This document shows, piece by piece, positions 1 through 12,518 of a stretch of 64,000 bases of DNA (within the stretch, counting starts at the first letter, position 1; each line of letters starts with the position of its first letter). Origin of the DNA: Rozella allomycis CSF55 (taxonomy: Eukaryota; Rozellomycota). The stretch is from positions 200,037 to 264,036 of the forward strand of contig KE560848.1 of assembly GCA_000442015.1 (NCBI GenBank), given 5' to 3'. The position numbers and the translations under genes are program-made. Below the pieces are notes generated by a model that did no database searches, had not been told where the DNA came from, and worked only from the letters and a program-made list of their open reading frames with translations.

Positions 1-1
1 G

Positions 2-1411
2 TCGATCCAGGGTCTGACTGGAAGTTTTCTTGGAACGATTTTGCAGCTTGTTGCAACGATTGTTATTGGATTTATTATAGCATTTTCAAATAGTTGGCAA
101 CTAACTTTGGTTATTTTGTCGTGTCTTCCCCTTGTATCACTTGGCGGGTACCTTCAAGTGCGGGTGTTGAAAGGGTTTGATTCTAAAGCAAAGGCAATGT
201 ATGAAGATGCGAGTCAAGTGGCTACAGAAGCATTGGAGAACATTAGAACTGTGATTTCATTGTCCAGAGAAGGATATTTTGAACATGAATATCAAAGTGG
301 ATTGCAAGTCCCTTACAAGGTTGGTGTGACGAGAGCGTTCACGAGTAGTTTAGGACATGGGTTTGCACAATCAATTCAATTCTTTGCTTACACGTTGGCG
401 TATTATTATGGATCGAGATTGATGATTGATGGAACGATTGATTTTTCAAATTTCAACAAAGTGGTGAACGCTGTAATGTTTACTGCTGCTTCTCTTGGCC
501 AAATTGGATCTTTTGCACCAAATGCTTCCAAAGCTAAAATTGCCGCTGCAGACATTTTTGAGATTATTGATAGAAAACCTTCAATTGACAATTCTGGAAC
601 AACAAACTTAGATAACCCTCAAGGCACAGCAGAGGTGAACAACGTCATTTTCAAATATCCCACAAGGCCTGATCAAATAATTTTAAATGGAATAAATCTT
701 TCTGTGAAACAAGGACAAACCGTTGCTTTAGTTGGGGCTTCTGGGTGTGGAAAATCAACAATCATTCAACTGCTGGAAAGATTTTATGATCCTTTGGCTG
801 GAAGTGTTTCTGTTGATGGAAATGATTTGAAATCTTTAAATTTATCTTCATTGAGAACTTGCATCTCATTGGTCAGTCAAGAAGTACGAAATTTCTCAAT
901 CTAAAAATAGCCTTTGCTTTTTGCTCGAACTTTAAGAGAAAATATATCTTATGGGAAACAAGACGCGTCCATTGAAGAAATTAAAGATGCCGCAAAAGCT
1001 GCCAACATTGCAGACTTTATTGAATCTCTTCCTGATAAATATGAAACCCAGGCAGGTGAAAAAGGCACTCAATTAAGTGGCGGTCAAAAACAAAGAATTG
1101 CTATAGCACGTGCAGTAATGATTTTTATTGAAGTAAACTTCTAGTTGATCAGACACCCTAAATTACTTTTGCTTGATGAGGCAACAAGCGCATTGGATAC
1201 AGAATCTGAAAAAGTTGTTCAAGAGGCTCTGGACAACGCTTCCAAGGGTAGAACTACAATTGTTATTGCTCATCGTCTTAGCACAATTCAAAACGCTGAT
1301 GTCATTTATGTCTTCAAAGATGGATTGATTTTGGAAAAGGGTACTCATAGCCAACTTTTAGCCAACAAGTCGCTCTACTATGAGTTAGTCCAACAACAAT
1401 CACTCAAATAA
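2..1411 (+). CDS. ABCB/MDR-type ABC transporter, C-terminal part (5' end outside window)
   Basis: ATP-driven membrane exporter of the ABCB (MDR/P-glycoprotein) type; substrate unknown. The frame is open from base 2, so the gene begins upstream. Exons 2..883, 911..1114 and 1145..1411, separated by introns of 27 nt (884..910) and 30 nt (1115..1144). The part seen starts in a transmembrane domain, with a helix rich in I/V/G/F near the start and another around position 370. A complete nucleotide-binding domain follows: Walker [11 protein letters not shown]-loop LVSQE, signature LSGGQ, Walker [13 protein letters not shown] and H-loop AHRLST. Splicing joins the Q-loop Gln-Glu directly to PLLFART and restores IARA-LIRHPK, which fixes both introns. 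Whether the missing half makes this a full or a half transporter cannot be told. Family call is firm; subfamily is not. Confidence 0.9.
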
Positions 1412-1531
1412 ATTTGATTTCTAATAATGTCTTACCTATTAATCATTGATCTCTAAACAATCATTGGTCATTAACATTTGTTTCAATTCTTGTCATTTTA
1501 TTTCAGAAATTTCAGAAATTAACGAAAACAA

Positions 1532-4120
1532 ATGTTCCCCTTTTTGGCTCCTAAACATCAGAGACGAGTGAACGATGTTTATCCAACTCATCCTGGAGAA
1601 GAAGGAGCGGTTACTTCTAAACTGAGTCGTCTGACTTATTATATCAACGCCCGCCCCGTTAAACTCACAAAAGTTGTCAAATATTTAGAAACAAAGGTTC
1701 AACACGATCTTGACAAGGAGAGATCTGGGTAAAATAGAATTATTTATAAAATAGGTATAATAAAGTGAGTCTTGAAATTATCGAAGCTCTTCTTCACAGT
1801 TGTGGATCCCTGTCAAAGGCTTTTGCTGCACCATCGTTGAGAATAATTAAAACTCTTATTGAAAATGGAGATGAATCGCTATTCAATAGAACAACTTCTA
1901 CTGTAAACAACAATCATTTGAATCAATAGTTTATCATGCTGTTAGATCATATTAATGCACAAATGTTTGTAACAGATGCTGATTTTATAAATGCATTTAA
2001 TAATTTGGTGGTCGATTTTACTAGAATGAGCGTAGTTGAGAAACCTGAGCCAAGCATTCAGTCACAGTAGAAATAGATATAAATTATAACTCAGAATCAG
2101 ATTCACAGCTCTTTCTGCTATAAAGTCAATTTTACAAATAGAAAATGCTAGTAATGCAGAGTATATGAAGCACGTTGAATGTGCAATTCCTTCTATTCTA
2201 TTTCACATGAAGCCTAGTCAACCTAAAAGGTAGCTTGCCTTTAATTTAATAAAAGATCGCGATCTATTAGCTCTCATTCTGAACATAAAAGGACGTCAAT
2301 CTACAATGAGGTTGTTACTGAAGAAGGGATTGACAAATTGGCTTTACAATGTTTAGAAATTATTATAAAAAAGAATCAATCCATAAATCATGTTCTGAAT
2401 ACGATTTTCCAATATTTTGAAAAGTCTCAATGGACCCCTGCAGCTTTCCCATTGAATGTAATGAAAATTGTAATTCAAAACTGCAAAGTAAAAAATAATC
2501 AAAAAAATGATAGTCTGTTTATTCAATTCTTATATATTTATTCAAAGTGATGTCAAATCCACAATATTCACTCAGCGTCCAATGCTCAATTTTGGACTTT
2601 TTAAAAATCACGCTCCATTCTTCAAATTCTAGTTTAGATTTTTCTCTTTTTGAAATTTCTAAAAAATTGTTAAAATTGGCTAAAAAAAGTTTAATCTCTA
2701 ATCTACCCACAAATCCGGTTGATCTATTTTTAGAATCCGTGATTTCGGTTTTTCGTAAATTTCAATTTTGAATTCAAATAGAAAATTTAATAGAAAGAGA
2801 AGAATATTCTCAACAAAAAATAGATTTATTGATTCTCTTGTTAAATCAGATTCCATATTCACCTTCAAATAAGACTCCCATTCCTGATGACCAAAGCACG
2901 TCTTCAAATGCCATCGTGTTGAACCAAGAGCAGCGACTAAAATTTAGAATTTTCTGCTCAAAAGCGTTAAAAATAATTTCAACTTTTGAGATTCATTCTG
3001 CCTCGTTAAATCAACTTGCTTTATTGTTGGATTCTTATTCTCCCATTATTTTAGACTTTTATAACGTAAACATTGAGATTAAAGAAAATACTTTAATTTC
3101 TTTAAAAAACGTTCTTTCTTTTAACCTCTTCTCTTCGTATCCGGTATTAACAATCAAATTACTTTTTATTAGCTATTCAAAACATTATTCTTTACAAAAA
3201 CACGACACATATTCTTTTGTTTTCTATTGAATTTTAATAATGATTTAAATCTTTTTCAATTGATTAAAGATTGTTTCCTCATCTTGTTGGACTCTGACAA
3301 TAGCTTGGAGCATGATGGAAGACTCTTGTCTCTGCTAAATAATTTGCTGGTAAACTTGCATAGATAATTTAAAAGAAATGCAATGATGATTACAAGGTTA
3401 CCTTGATTGAAATACTTTCATTGATGGTACTACTTGAGGTAGCTCAAAAGTATGACTCTCAAAGCCTAAAAGATCTGATTACAAAAGAAATCGAAACACG
3501 AAAACACGACAAGAAATGGATCGACTTTTTTCCTCCAATTTCGAAAACTGAAAGACCCTCACTTGATTTATTAACAATGACCAAAACTCATTTGCCTCAA
3601 ATTGATAAATATCTTTTTGAATATGATGGAGAGGCAGAAATTCAACGTAAATTATTGTCTTTTCTATCTTAGAATGCTTGGCTTCAAACCCACTACCCAT
3701 GTCCACAAGACCGTCATCATCTAGTCGCAGCATCAATCTTTCATTTACATCTAGGAAAAAGCAAAGCTCTTCAACAGTTATGTCTGACTCTGCTTCATGT
3801 ATTAGTGTTAAAGATCTAAAAGATGCCATGAGTATTAATATTATTTTTTAACCTAAACTTAGCTATGGGTAAAAGGAATGAATTTACTCAAAGTGCAATG
3901 CAAGAATCGCATTTCAAATATCACAAAGTAATCACTAAAAATCCCAGCTTTTATGCTGCTTCAATGTCTAATTTAGGATTGGTAACTTTTATTTTCTTCT
4001 TTAAGACAGAAAAAAGACAAGGACCAAATATTTCATGCATTTCTGGATGCCAACGATCTTGACGACAAACAACTCATAGATGAAATAGAAAGGTTACGGA
4101 TAGAACATCAATCTAATTAA
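1532..4120 (+). CDS. EFR3: EFR3-like plasma-membrane scaffold of the PI4-kinase complex
   Basis: Efr3 anchors the PI4KIII-alpha/Ypp1 complex at the plasma membrane (known family role). The N-terminus, with KHQRRVNDVYP and then LTYYINARPVKLTKVVKYLE, matches the conserved Efr3 start. The rest is helical-repeat-like and ends in an acidic tail DANDLDDKQLIDEIERL. Twelve exons rebuilt: 1532..1728, 1755..1902, 1930..2066, 2101..2229, 2271..2487, 2514..2754, 2782..3143, 3173..3349, 3376..3646, 3673..3831, 3863..3981, 4010..4120. Introns are 26-41 nt. Each junction restores an open frame. The introns at 2067..2100 and 2230..2270 are the least certain because they end in CAG or sit among alternative acceptors. 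Raw ORFs cover only fragments, so this gene would be missed by a predictor with a minimum intron of 40 nt. Confidence 0.85.
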
Positions 4121-4222
4121 TAACAAAATAAAATTTTGCACTATTTGTACAATAATTTCAATATCTTTGAATTGCTTCTATTTGACATGATTAATGCTTT
4201 GACGCAAAAATGCAAAAAAAAT

Positions 4223-4293
4223 GCCTTCAGGGAGGATTGAACACCCGACCTCATGTTTACAAGACATGCGCTCTACCACTGAGCTATGAAGGC
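4223..4293 (-). tRNA. tRNA-Thr (anticodon TGT)
   Basis: On the minus strand a 71-nt cloverleaf: acceptor GCCTTCA paired with TGAAGGC, D-arm with AGTGGTAGAGC, anticodon stem CATGT/ACATG around loop CTTGTAA (anticodon TGT), and T-arm GGTTCAATC-type (GGTGTTCAATCC). No intron. It sits head to head with the PRPP synthetase gene, whose ATG is 80 bp away. Confidence 0.9.
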
Positions 4294-4373
4294 TTGACTT
4301 AGTGAAGCAAATACTATTTATATTGATATAGCTAACTTTTGATCTTTCCTGTTTTAACAATTTTGATTTTTCC

Positions 4374-5471
4374 ATGAAAGCGCTTAGCATAATTTCCGGG
4401 TCATCTCATCCCCAACTAGCGGATAAAATATGCAGCAAACTGGGAACAGAAAAATGCAAAGTTGTTCTTAATAAGTTCTGCAACAGCGAAACTAACATTG
4501 AAATTTGTGACAGTGTAAGAGATATGGATGTGTATATCATCCAAACAAGTTCCAACCTTGTAAACAAAAATTTCATGGAGCTCGCGATATTAATACATGC
4601 ATGTAAAATGGCATCGGCTCAAAAGGTTCAAAAAATTAATGTTGTTACCCAAGGTCACAGTAATATTGCCATGCTCCTTTTATCAAAAACAAGTCGATGA
4701 TCCTTGGAACCGACTGAACGGAGTACCCCTTTCTGAATACCAAAAAGAAATGTTGGCCAATCTACAATACAGTAAAGAAAGTTACAAACTTTGGGCATCG
4801 AGGTCAGGAAAGTTGGTTGCTAATATACTTTCGGTAGCCGGTAAGCGATGACCGCCATGTGTAACAAGGGGCCGATCATTTAATAACACTAGATCTGCAT
4901 GAACCGCAATTTCAAGGGTTTTTCGATATCCCAGTGGACAATTTACACTCCCACAATCTGGTTTGTCTGTGCATTAAAGAAAATATCGAAAATTATGGCG
5001 AAAGCGTAATTGTTTCGCCAGACGCTGGTGGAACAAAAAGGTAACCTTCTTAAAGGTATTAAATTGAGGGCTTCAATTATATCAGCTAAATTAGGAATCG
5101 AATTTGCAATGATACATAGAGAAAAGAAAGCTAACATTTTAATCGGAGATGTCGCCCAAAGGGAATGTATATTGATAGATGATCTTGCGGATTCTTCTAA
5201 TACAATAGTTATGGCCTCGTATCTTTTAAAAGAGAAAGGTGCATCAAAAATATATGCTGTAATAACCCACGGGATTTTTTCTGGCGATGCACTACAAAAA
5301 ATTGCGGCAAGCCCACTTGACGTGGTGTATGTAAGTGATTCAATTCCTCAAGATGTTCATATGCAACAATGTCCCAAAATTAAACGTTTTGAAGTCGCCC
5401 AGTTATTTGCAGAGGCCATAAGGAGGAATCATAACGGTGAATCAGTTTCAATGTTATTTGACGATCAATAA
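4374..5471 (+). CDS. PRPS: Ribose-phosphate pyrophosphokinase (PRPP synthetase)
   Basis: Makes PRPP from ribose-5-phosphate and ATP for purine, pyrimidine, histidine and NAD synthesis in the cytosol. Exons 4374..4625, 4654..4840, 4869..5040 and 5069..5471, with three introns of exactly 28 nt, give 337 aa against about 318 in most orthologues. Visible motifs: [12 protein letters not shown] at the start, [13 protein letters not shown] (a slightly altered flexible/ATP loop), [28 protein letters not shown], and the PRPP loop [13 protein letters not shown], in which the usual DDM(A/I)DT becomes DDLADS. Splicing restores [13 protein letters not shown] and [14 protein letters not shown]. The start is the first ATG and matches the family N-terminus. 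In fungi several paralogues form a complex; whether this copy is catalytic or regulatory is unclear. Confidence 0.9.
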
Positions 5472-5556
5472 ATAAAAATCAGTGGATTTATTTCAAATCT
5501 AAAAAGATCTAATTCTAAATTTTACATCTGCTAAATCAGGTGGCTTGTGACAGTGA

Positions 5557-6591
5557 ATGAAGATTTTAGTAGATTATAGATTTTTCAACGGATTTCACCC
5601 GACACAAAGAGATATATTTGATATTCTTGGCGACGCGAAAATATATCTACAAAATATCACTGAAGTTTACATCTACCATGACCAGGCCTCTTCCTCGAGC
5701 TTTGAGAATAGAGACGATCAGAAATTCTTTGTTGATATGTTTCATATCTTTGGGTCTTTTAGCGATGCTGTAGCTTTATGCATTAGATTTTGCCGTCAAG
5801 GAGATTTTTGCATCTTATCAAACGATGCTCAGTTTTTGACTATATTAAACGAGATTAAGAAAGGCACTAATAATTTTATAGTTTTCATATCAAATAAGAC
5901 ATATTATACTGGATTGATTCGTGGGCATGTAGTCAACAAATTCTATAATGGCAGTCTGTCGACAGAAATGCTCGTTACTGTCGAGCCCACTAAAGAAGAT
6001 GGAGAAAAAATAGTTGAAAACGCTGAAAGAATGAATGATACTGTAAAGAAGACTGACAATATTAAAGAGGAAGAGAAAAGGGAGGGGTCTCATTCTCCAT
6101 TTCAAATGTTCAAGAATTTCACAATTCATGAAAATCAAGACGATAAAAATTCAGGATTTGAATACAGAAGATTTGATTTCATTTTGGTTTACACTTTTGT
6201 GCATAAGAATAAATTTGGCTTTAATCCTAGGTCATGTGTTTGTGGGCCCATGGGAAAATATTTAAAGGGACGAAAAGTTGGGGAATTAATTGGCGAATAC
6301 ATTAATCTTAAATATTTAGAAGAGCGTGAAGACAGATCATTAAGATTAGGAAGAAAATTGAGAGCATTGTTACCATTTGTTTCTGAACTCTGTATCGTTT
6401 ACAAAGATGTTGAAGAGGTCAATGAGGAAAGATTGACTGCTGCGTTTGAAGATTTCGATTTTACCATTATTCAATTAAAAGATTCCAAAGAGTTTATCGT
6501 AAAGTTAAAGAATTTAGGTTTAATTGAATATTGTCGTGCCTCGATGATGTTTAAAGGCAAGTCCTTTTTGGAAAAGAATGTAGACAAATAA
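5557..6591 (+). CDS. Hypothetical protein with possible NYN/PIN-like N-terminal domain
   Basis: Single-exon 344-aa frame with ATG and TAA, and no recognisable intron. I do not recognise it firmly. The N-terminal 125 residues alternate predicted strands and helices. There is an acidic residue in the first strand (KILVDYRFF) and a later FCILSNDAQFLTIL segment, the arrangement of NYN/PIN nuclease folds (V-D at strand 1 and a Ser-Asn-Asp after strand 4). The middle, around residues 150-200, is charged and low-complexity; the C-terminal third is a second ordered region. Lack of introns is unusual beside its intron-rich neighbours. No function is claimed. Confidence 0.55.
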   Translation: MKILVDYRFFNGFHPTQRDIFDILGDAKIYLQNITEVYIYHDQASSSSFENRDDQKFFVDMFHIFGSFSDAVALCIRFCRQGDFCILSNDAQFLTILNEIKKGTNNFIVFISNKTYYTGLIRGHVVNKFYNGSLSTEMLVTVEPTKEDGEKIVENAERMNDTVKKTDNIKEEEKREGSHSPFQMFKNFTIHENQDDKNSGFEYRRFDFILVYTFVHKNKFGFNPRSCVCGPMGKYLKGRKVGELIGEYINLKYLEEREDRSLRLGRKLRALLPFVSELCIVYKDVEEVNEERLTAAFEDFDFTIIQLKDSKEFIVKLKNLGLIEYCRASMMFKGKSFLEKNVDK

Positions 6592-6729
6592 AGCGGCCTA
6601 TTTTATGCAATATATTTGTTTAATCATTAAAGTTTAGTTCCCTTAACTTCTTTAACTTAATCCGGATATTTTACGTGTATATTAATATGAGTATATAAAA
6701 ATATCTATTTTGCACTTTATTGATGACTT

Positions 6730-9700
6730 TTAGCCCTTCTTTGAGAGGAAAGGGATAGAGCCGAATTGTGCCAATGGCGGCAACTTGTCATTCTATAATA
6801 ACAGCAAATAAAAAATTTTACCTTGGCGATAATGGGCTTCGTTTTGAATATTTTGTTGTAATTCTCTTCTCTATTTGAGAGTTCTAGCTTTACAAAATCC
6901 AATTCGCTCTATTCACAATCAATTTATGTATTACTTTTAAAAGAACAATTTGTTTCTTTTTGAAATCGCAATCATTTTTTAATTGATTGATCAAAGTTAT
7001 GTCTTTTTCTCTTGGTGGCCTTGAATCAAACTTTTGCTTCCACTCCTGAACTTGATCCTGTAGTATCGATATCTTTGTGTTGAGATCATGTTGAGATTTC
7101 GAAAAATCTTTAATTAAGCTTTCAAGATCAGATTTGTGTTGCAGATTTATTTCATGCAAAGATTTCTCGAGCACATTTTTATGATCTGCTTCTAATTTAT
7201 CTAAATTTTCTCGATATTCTATTGTTAAATTAGCAACTTTCTTTTCCATCTCTTCAATTGAAGAGGTTCGATTTACAAGTTGGTGATTTAATTGTTGGTT
7301 TTCATTCTTTATAAATTAAATATATAAAATTTACAAGCAGGTCTTTTATTTTAGAATTAAGATCTCTTGATTTTTGTTCAAGTTCTTTTTGCGATAAAAT
7401 CAATCGATTTTCGATTTCTGTTAAGCTTTTTTCATACTTGGATATTTCCATATTCTTTTCGTTTAACTCTTTTAGATTCTCACTTTTCAGTTCTTCAATT
7501 TGACGTTTTAATTGATTGACTTGCATTAAAGTCTCTTCTTTGTAGACATTGTTCTGCTATAAATTAAATATTAAATTTACTTTATTCATTTGAGTAATTT
7601 TCAATTCTTTTAATTCAGTTTCCAAAGAAATTATTCTGCTTTCGTATTCTGACTGAATTTCCTCTTGCTTCTTTGTAAATTCTTTAAACCTTTGATTCTC
7701 AGACCCTAAAATTTTATTAATTTCATTTTGATTTTCTTTTTGAAGGTCATTTTTTATTCTTTCAATTTCAATTTTGTGATTTTCTAATGCCGCTTTGTAA
7801 TTTTCCAATTCATTCAAATTGACTTTATGGAGTGATTCTATCTCTTTTTTTAATCTTTCGATTTCCATATCTTTTTCTAGTATAAATTTATTTTCATTTT
7901 TCATCTTGTCTATCAATTCTTTATTAATTGATTCAACTTTGTCGAGTTTTGTGGCATACAATTGAGAATCTAATTCAAGTTTAATGATTTGGTCCTTTTA
8001 AAATAAAAATTAAAAATTACATCCAGAGTTTGCTTTATTAATTTAAAATTATCCTCCAAGTCTTTTCTTTCCTGTTTAAATTTAAAACTCCTGATAGTTG
8101 AAAAAAGTTTATGAAATTTACATTTCAGTTTCAATCACATTTCTTTGATTTAGCAATGAATGAAAACTTTCTTCTTTCACTTTCTTAATTTCAATTTCAT
8201 TTTTCTTTTCTGATTTGAGTAAATTATCGTTGAGAATCTACAATTGACAAGTACCATTACCTTTACATTTAATTCACTCTTTAATTGCATGATTTCATTT
8301 TTCTTTTCATCCAATTCTTTATTTTTTTCATTAATTTCCTCTATTAATTTATTTATTTTATTTTCTTTGAAAATATATCCTGTATCCCTATCCTTTATTT
8401 CTTGAATCAAGTTTATTATTCTATCATTTAAATTTTGTTCTTTTTGTTTAAATTCTCTAGTTAATTCATCTTCTCTTTCCTTTGAATTTAGTTCGTTCTC
8501 TCTTTGCCTTTTTTCCCAATCCTTCTCCCGATTTTCTCTTTCTTGTTTAAATTGAACTTCTAATTCAAAATATAAATTCTGGTATTGTTTAATTTCATTA
8601 TCTTTTGAATTTAATACTTGTTGAAGTTTATCTTCAGACTCTATTAATAGCTCCCTTGATAATGTGGCTTCTTCTTCAATTCTATGTGAATTTCTAATTA
8701 ACTCTTGTTTTTCACTGGAATATTCATCTATCGTTTTTTGTTTCTCAAATAAATCATTTATTAAAGATTGCTTCTCACTCACCACTTTATTTAAATCCAA
8801 CTTTACATTTTCATGTAATAAATTCAATTCTTCAATTTTAAATTTATATTCTTTATTCAATTCTTTCAAAGAGTCTGTCAATTTATTTTCTTTTAACAAT
8901 TTTTCGTTCAGGCTTTTATTTGTTGCCTTGACTTCGATATTTTCATTTTCAATGTTTCTATTTGTCACCCCAGTTATAATTTACTTGATCTTTATTTCTT
9001 GCTCTTGAAATGATGCTTCAAGCATTTCAAGATCTCTTTTTGTCATATTCAGTTCTTTTTCTATTTTTTTAATCTCTTTTTCCTTATTCTCTAACATTTC
9101 TTCATTCTGTCTTTTCTTTATTTCTAATTTCTTGTTCTTTTCATTTAAGCCGTTCAATTGGTTCTGGACGGATGCAAACTCGTCTTCTATTTTCATTATC
9201 TTTCCATTTAAGATTTTATTATCTTCTTCAATCTTCTTTTTTTCAATCAAAACCTTTTTAATCTCCGTCTTCATCATTTCCTTGTCATGTTCGAAACTTG
9301 TTTTATTCTTGAAAATCGTGTCTGTTGCTTCCTTTAATCTTTCTTTCATTTTTTGAATCTCTTCTACGTTTCTCTCCTTTGATGTTAACAATTCTTCTTC
9401 GTAGTCTCTTTTCTTTTGCTCAAAGTCCCTTTAAATGCTGACATACCATTTTACAAATGCAGTTGAATTATTTTATCGGCAAATTCTTTCTTTATTTCTT
9501 CTTCTTTAGCCTCAAATTGCATCTTTATCAAATCAATATTCTTCTTCATTTCCTCCTTTGTTTTATCCAATCCAATTTTAAACGTCTATTATCATCATTA
9601 ACATATTTTACTTTTAAATTTTCACTCTCAACCTTTTTCTTTTCCAGTTCTTCCTTTATCTCTTTACATTTCAATGTTTGTTTTTGTAATTGTTGCTCAA

Positions 9701-10090
9701 ATTTGCATTTCAAAGCCTCAATCTCAACTCTGTGCTTTTCCTTCTCTAATAAATTTTGTTTCTCTAAATCACTAATATTCATCTTTTCCTTAGTAATTAA
9801 ACCCCTTACCTACATAAGATTCAAAACAGTTTTAACACCTTTAATAGATCAACACTCTTTAGATGATTCTCTTGATTAATTTTAAATTTATCTTCTTGTT
9901 CAGATATATACATTTCGTTCAACTCGTTTTTATTGTTTAAAACGTATATAACTTTTGTCAGCTGTGCTACCTTTTTAGACAGCTTATACAAAATATCCCC
10001 ATAAAATGGGTGAAGATTTGGTCGGTTCGTAAATCCCTGTCTTTCATCAAACACAATTTGTGGTAGGTCAAATGAAAATTGTTGTCGCAT
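6730..10090 (-). CDS. FAM184-like long coiled-coil protein
   Basis: 1019-aa protein, coiled coil almost throughout (Glu/Lys/Leu/Gln-rich heptads from about residue 45 to 985). The N-terminal segment LSKKVAQLTKVIYVLNNKNE closely resembles the start of animal FAM184A/B. The C-terminus, with NREENYNKIF followed by a short Pro-rich tail, also fits that family. Exons on the minus strand: 9839..10090, 9612..9809, 9455..9585, 8985..9428, 8267..8957, 8122..8237, 8021..8090, 7581..7994, 7335..7556, 6935..7306, 6822..6908, 6730..6792. Introns are 24-31 nt and total coding length is divisible by three. The intron at 8238..8266 has an alternative donor 6 nt downstream. FAM184 function is poorly known; occurrence alongside CFAP58 suggests, but does not prove, a cytoskeletal or flagellar role. 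Confidence 0.8.
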
Positions 10091-10177
10091 CGTTGCTAGC
10101 TAAGTTTTCAATTTCATACAAAACAAATAGTCTTCAAATACCTAGTTTTCAATTTGATACAAAATAAAACTTTAAAG

Positions 10178-10249
10178 TGCCCATACCCGGAATCGAACCG
10201 GGATATTAGCGGCCACAACGCTACGTACTAACCGTTATACTATATGAGC
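10178..10249 (-). tRNA. tRNA-His (anticodon GTG)
   Basis: Minus-strand 72-nt cloverleaf: acceptor GCTCATA/TATGGGC (one G-T pair), D-loop with AACGGTTAG, anticodon stem TAGCG/CGCTA around TTGTGGC (anticodon GTG), T-arm CCCGGTTCGATTCCGGG. The extra G at position -1 is presumably added after transcription; the base at that spot is already G in the DNA. It lies between the FAM184-like gene and oligopeptidase B. Confidence 0.9.
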
Positions 10250-10380
10250 CGAGGGATTTTGAAAATGTAAATTTATACCTATTCCAACGTATCTGATGAT
10301 CTTGATTAGGTGTTTTCACCATTCTGAAATCAAATTTTGATTTGCACAATTTCTTACAAATTGTTGTTGTTTTCAATTTT

Positions 10381-12500
10381 ATGTCTGCTTCGTGGAAAAC
10401 CTTACTGATTCCTCCATTAGAAAAGGTTGAACACGTAATTAAATTGCCACATGGCGCATCGTATAGTGATCCCTATAACTGGTTGCGTGACGACAATAAA
10501 TCGAATTTGTCAATTCGTAAGCTTCTTGAGGTTCAAAATGAATACACCCAAAATGTTATATCAAGAACAGGAATTAAGGATATCGAAGTAATAGTATAGC
10601 CTAATGTCAATAGCATGTTATTATTCAAAAAACTGAAGAAAGAAAGGCGAGTACCAGTTTCTGGACTATACCATCATGGAATGTTGGTGATTACGCATAT
10701 TACTTTGATAAAGAAACAGGAGAAAATTTATTAAGACAGAAGGATGGAGTGGAAGAATTGATTTTGCAGACCAGTGAATTTGAAGGAGATTTAGGGCACG
10801 TTGAAGTCCACCCTGACAATACATTTGTCGCATTTGTAGTTGACAATAAAGGCGATGAAAAATATACATTACAAATTAAAGTTCTGAAAAATAATACGAT
10901 TTTGCCCTTTAAAGCACCAGTTAGTTCCAACGAACGAATTGTGCAATGTATGAAATGGATTAATAATGGAAAAGAATTGGCATTTATATATGGCGAAGAT
11001 GCTAGAAGCTGCAGGCTGTACAAACTTGAGGATCAAACAGACATTGAAATATATGTAGAAAAAGATGTTTCATTTGCGTTAAACTTGGAAACCACAACAG
11101 ATTCCCTGTATGTTTACTTAACTAGCCAGAGTTCGTCGTCTAATCAAGTTTTCATATTTGAAATGAATGGACTGATTCCTGTGTTTGAAAGAGATGAATA
11201 CACAGAATGCACTGTAGAGCATCACCACGGATACTTTTATCTTAATTATCATGATAAAAATTGTTTAAATTCCAAAATAGTTAAAGTCGAGAAGAATTTT
11301 GTTGGCGACAAAAGCAAATGGGAAACTGTTATTGCCTGTAGGGAGGACACGATGATAATGTCGATGAATGTGTTAAAGGATTTTTTAATTTTGGTAACAA
11401 TGAAGGACTGTGACAAACAAATTGAGGTTTACGAAATTATAGATGGAAAAATAGTTGTTGAAAGCGGCCATAAAATTTGTTTTCCTTTTAATGAAGTCAT
11501 TTACACCTTTTTCTTTGACAAGAGATTAGATTTTAATCGGCCATCATTTTCAGTAAACTACATGTCCTATATTACTCCACCTTGCATAATTGAGTATAAT
11601 TTAGTTTCTAAACACTGGGATATCAAATCCAAATCAAATTTGCAAAACTTTGACCCCAATGAATATCAATCTGAAAGAGTGTTTGCAAAATCACACGATG
11701 GAAAACAAATCCCAATATCTATGGTGTACAAAAAATGTTTTAAGACAAGGCCTATGCCTCTTTTACTGTAAATATGTTATGTCTATGATTTTAGATTTGG
11801 CTATGGTGCATATTGGTCTGCTCAACAACCCTGGTTTCTAGCATCTAGAATCTGTCTTTTAGATGCCGGCTTCATATTCGCTACTGCTCATGTTCGGGGT
11901 GGAACTGAAAAAGGAAGGCAGTGGGCCATTGACGGACAAAAGCTCAAAAAAATTAATTCATTCCTGGATTATATTTCATGTGCAGAACATTTAATTGATA
12001 TAGAGTATGCTTGCAGGAATAAGATTACAGGATGGGGAAGATCTGCAGGTGGGACATTAATAGCAGGTGTTATGAAAATGAGGCCCGATCTTTTTCGAGC
12101 AATTGTATTGGATGTTCCTTTTGCTGATGTGATTACTTCATTATCTGATTCTACTATACCCTGGTCTGAATATGAGAGGAACGAATGGGGCAATCCTAAT
12201 ATCAAAGCAGAATATGATGTTATGAAAGAGTACAGTCCAATGAATGATATGAAAAAGGCCGTGTATCCTCACATTTTTATTGGTGCTGCTTGGAATGATG
12301 CCAGGGTACCATACTGGGAACCAGTAAAATTGTTGGCGTTGCTGAGAGAATCTCAAATGGACAAAGAGAAAGTTTCTCTTTTGTTAACAGATTTTGAAGG
12401 AGGCCATTATTCATTGTGGGCCAATGGACAAATCCCACTCCGATGGGCTTTCTTGATCTGGGCTGTTGACGGAGACAATAAAAACTTATCAAATTTATGA
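10381..12500 (+). CDS. Oligopeptidase B-like serine peptidase (family S9A)
   Basis: Cytosolic-type prolyl-oligopeptidase relative that cleaves short peptides after basic residues (family knowledge). Exons 10381..10587, 10614..11767 and 11795..12500 give 688 aa. N-terminal PYNWLRDD is the S9A signature; a beta-propeller follows and then the alpha/beta hydrolase domain. The catalytic triad is visible: Ser537 in GWGRSAGGT, Asp622 in NDARVPYWEP and His658 in GGHYSLW, at almost the same positions as in bacterial OpdB. The 27-nt intron 11768..11794 restores PLLL-FGYGAYW. No signal peptide, so a cytosolic enzyme is likely. The stop lies 19 bp from the convergent VIP1 stop. Confidence 0.9.
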
Positions 12501-12518
12501 AATTTAAATTTTCTTGCT

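Noticed and set aside
9132-9879. Plus-strand Phe/Ser-rich ORFs opposite the FAM184-like gene
   Set aside because: Antisense of Lys/Glu/Asn-rich coiled-coil codons; no start context and no family resemblance.
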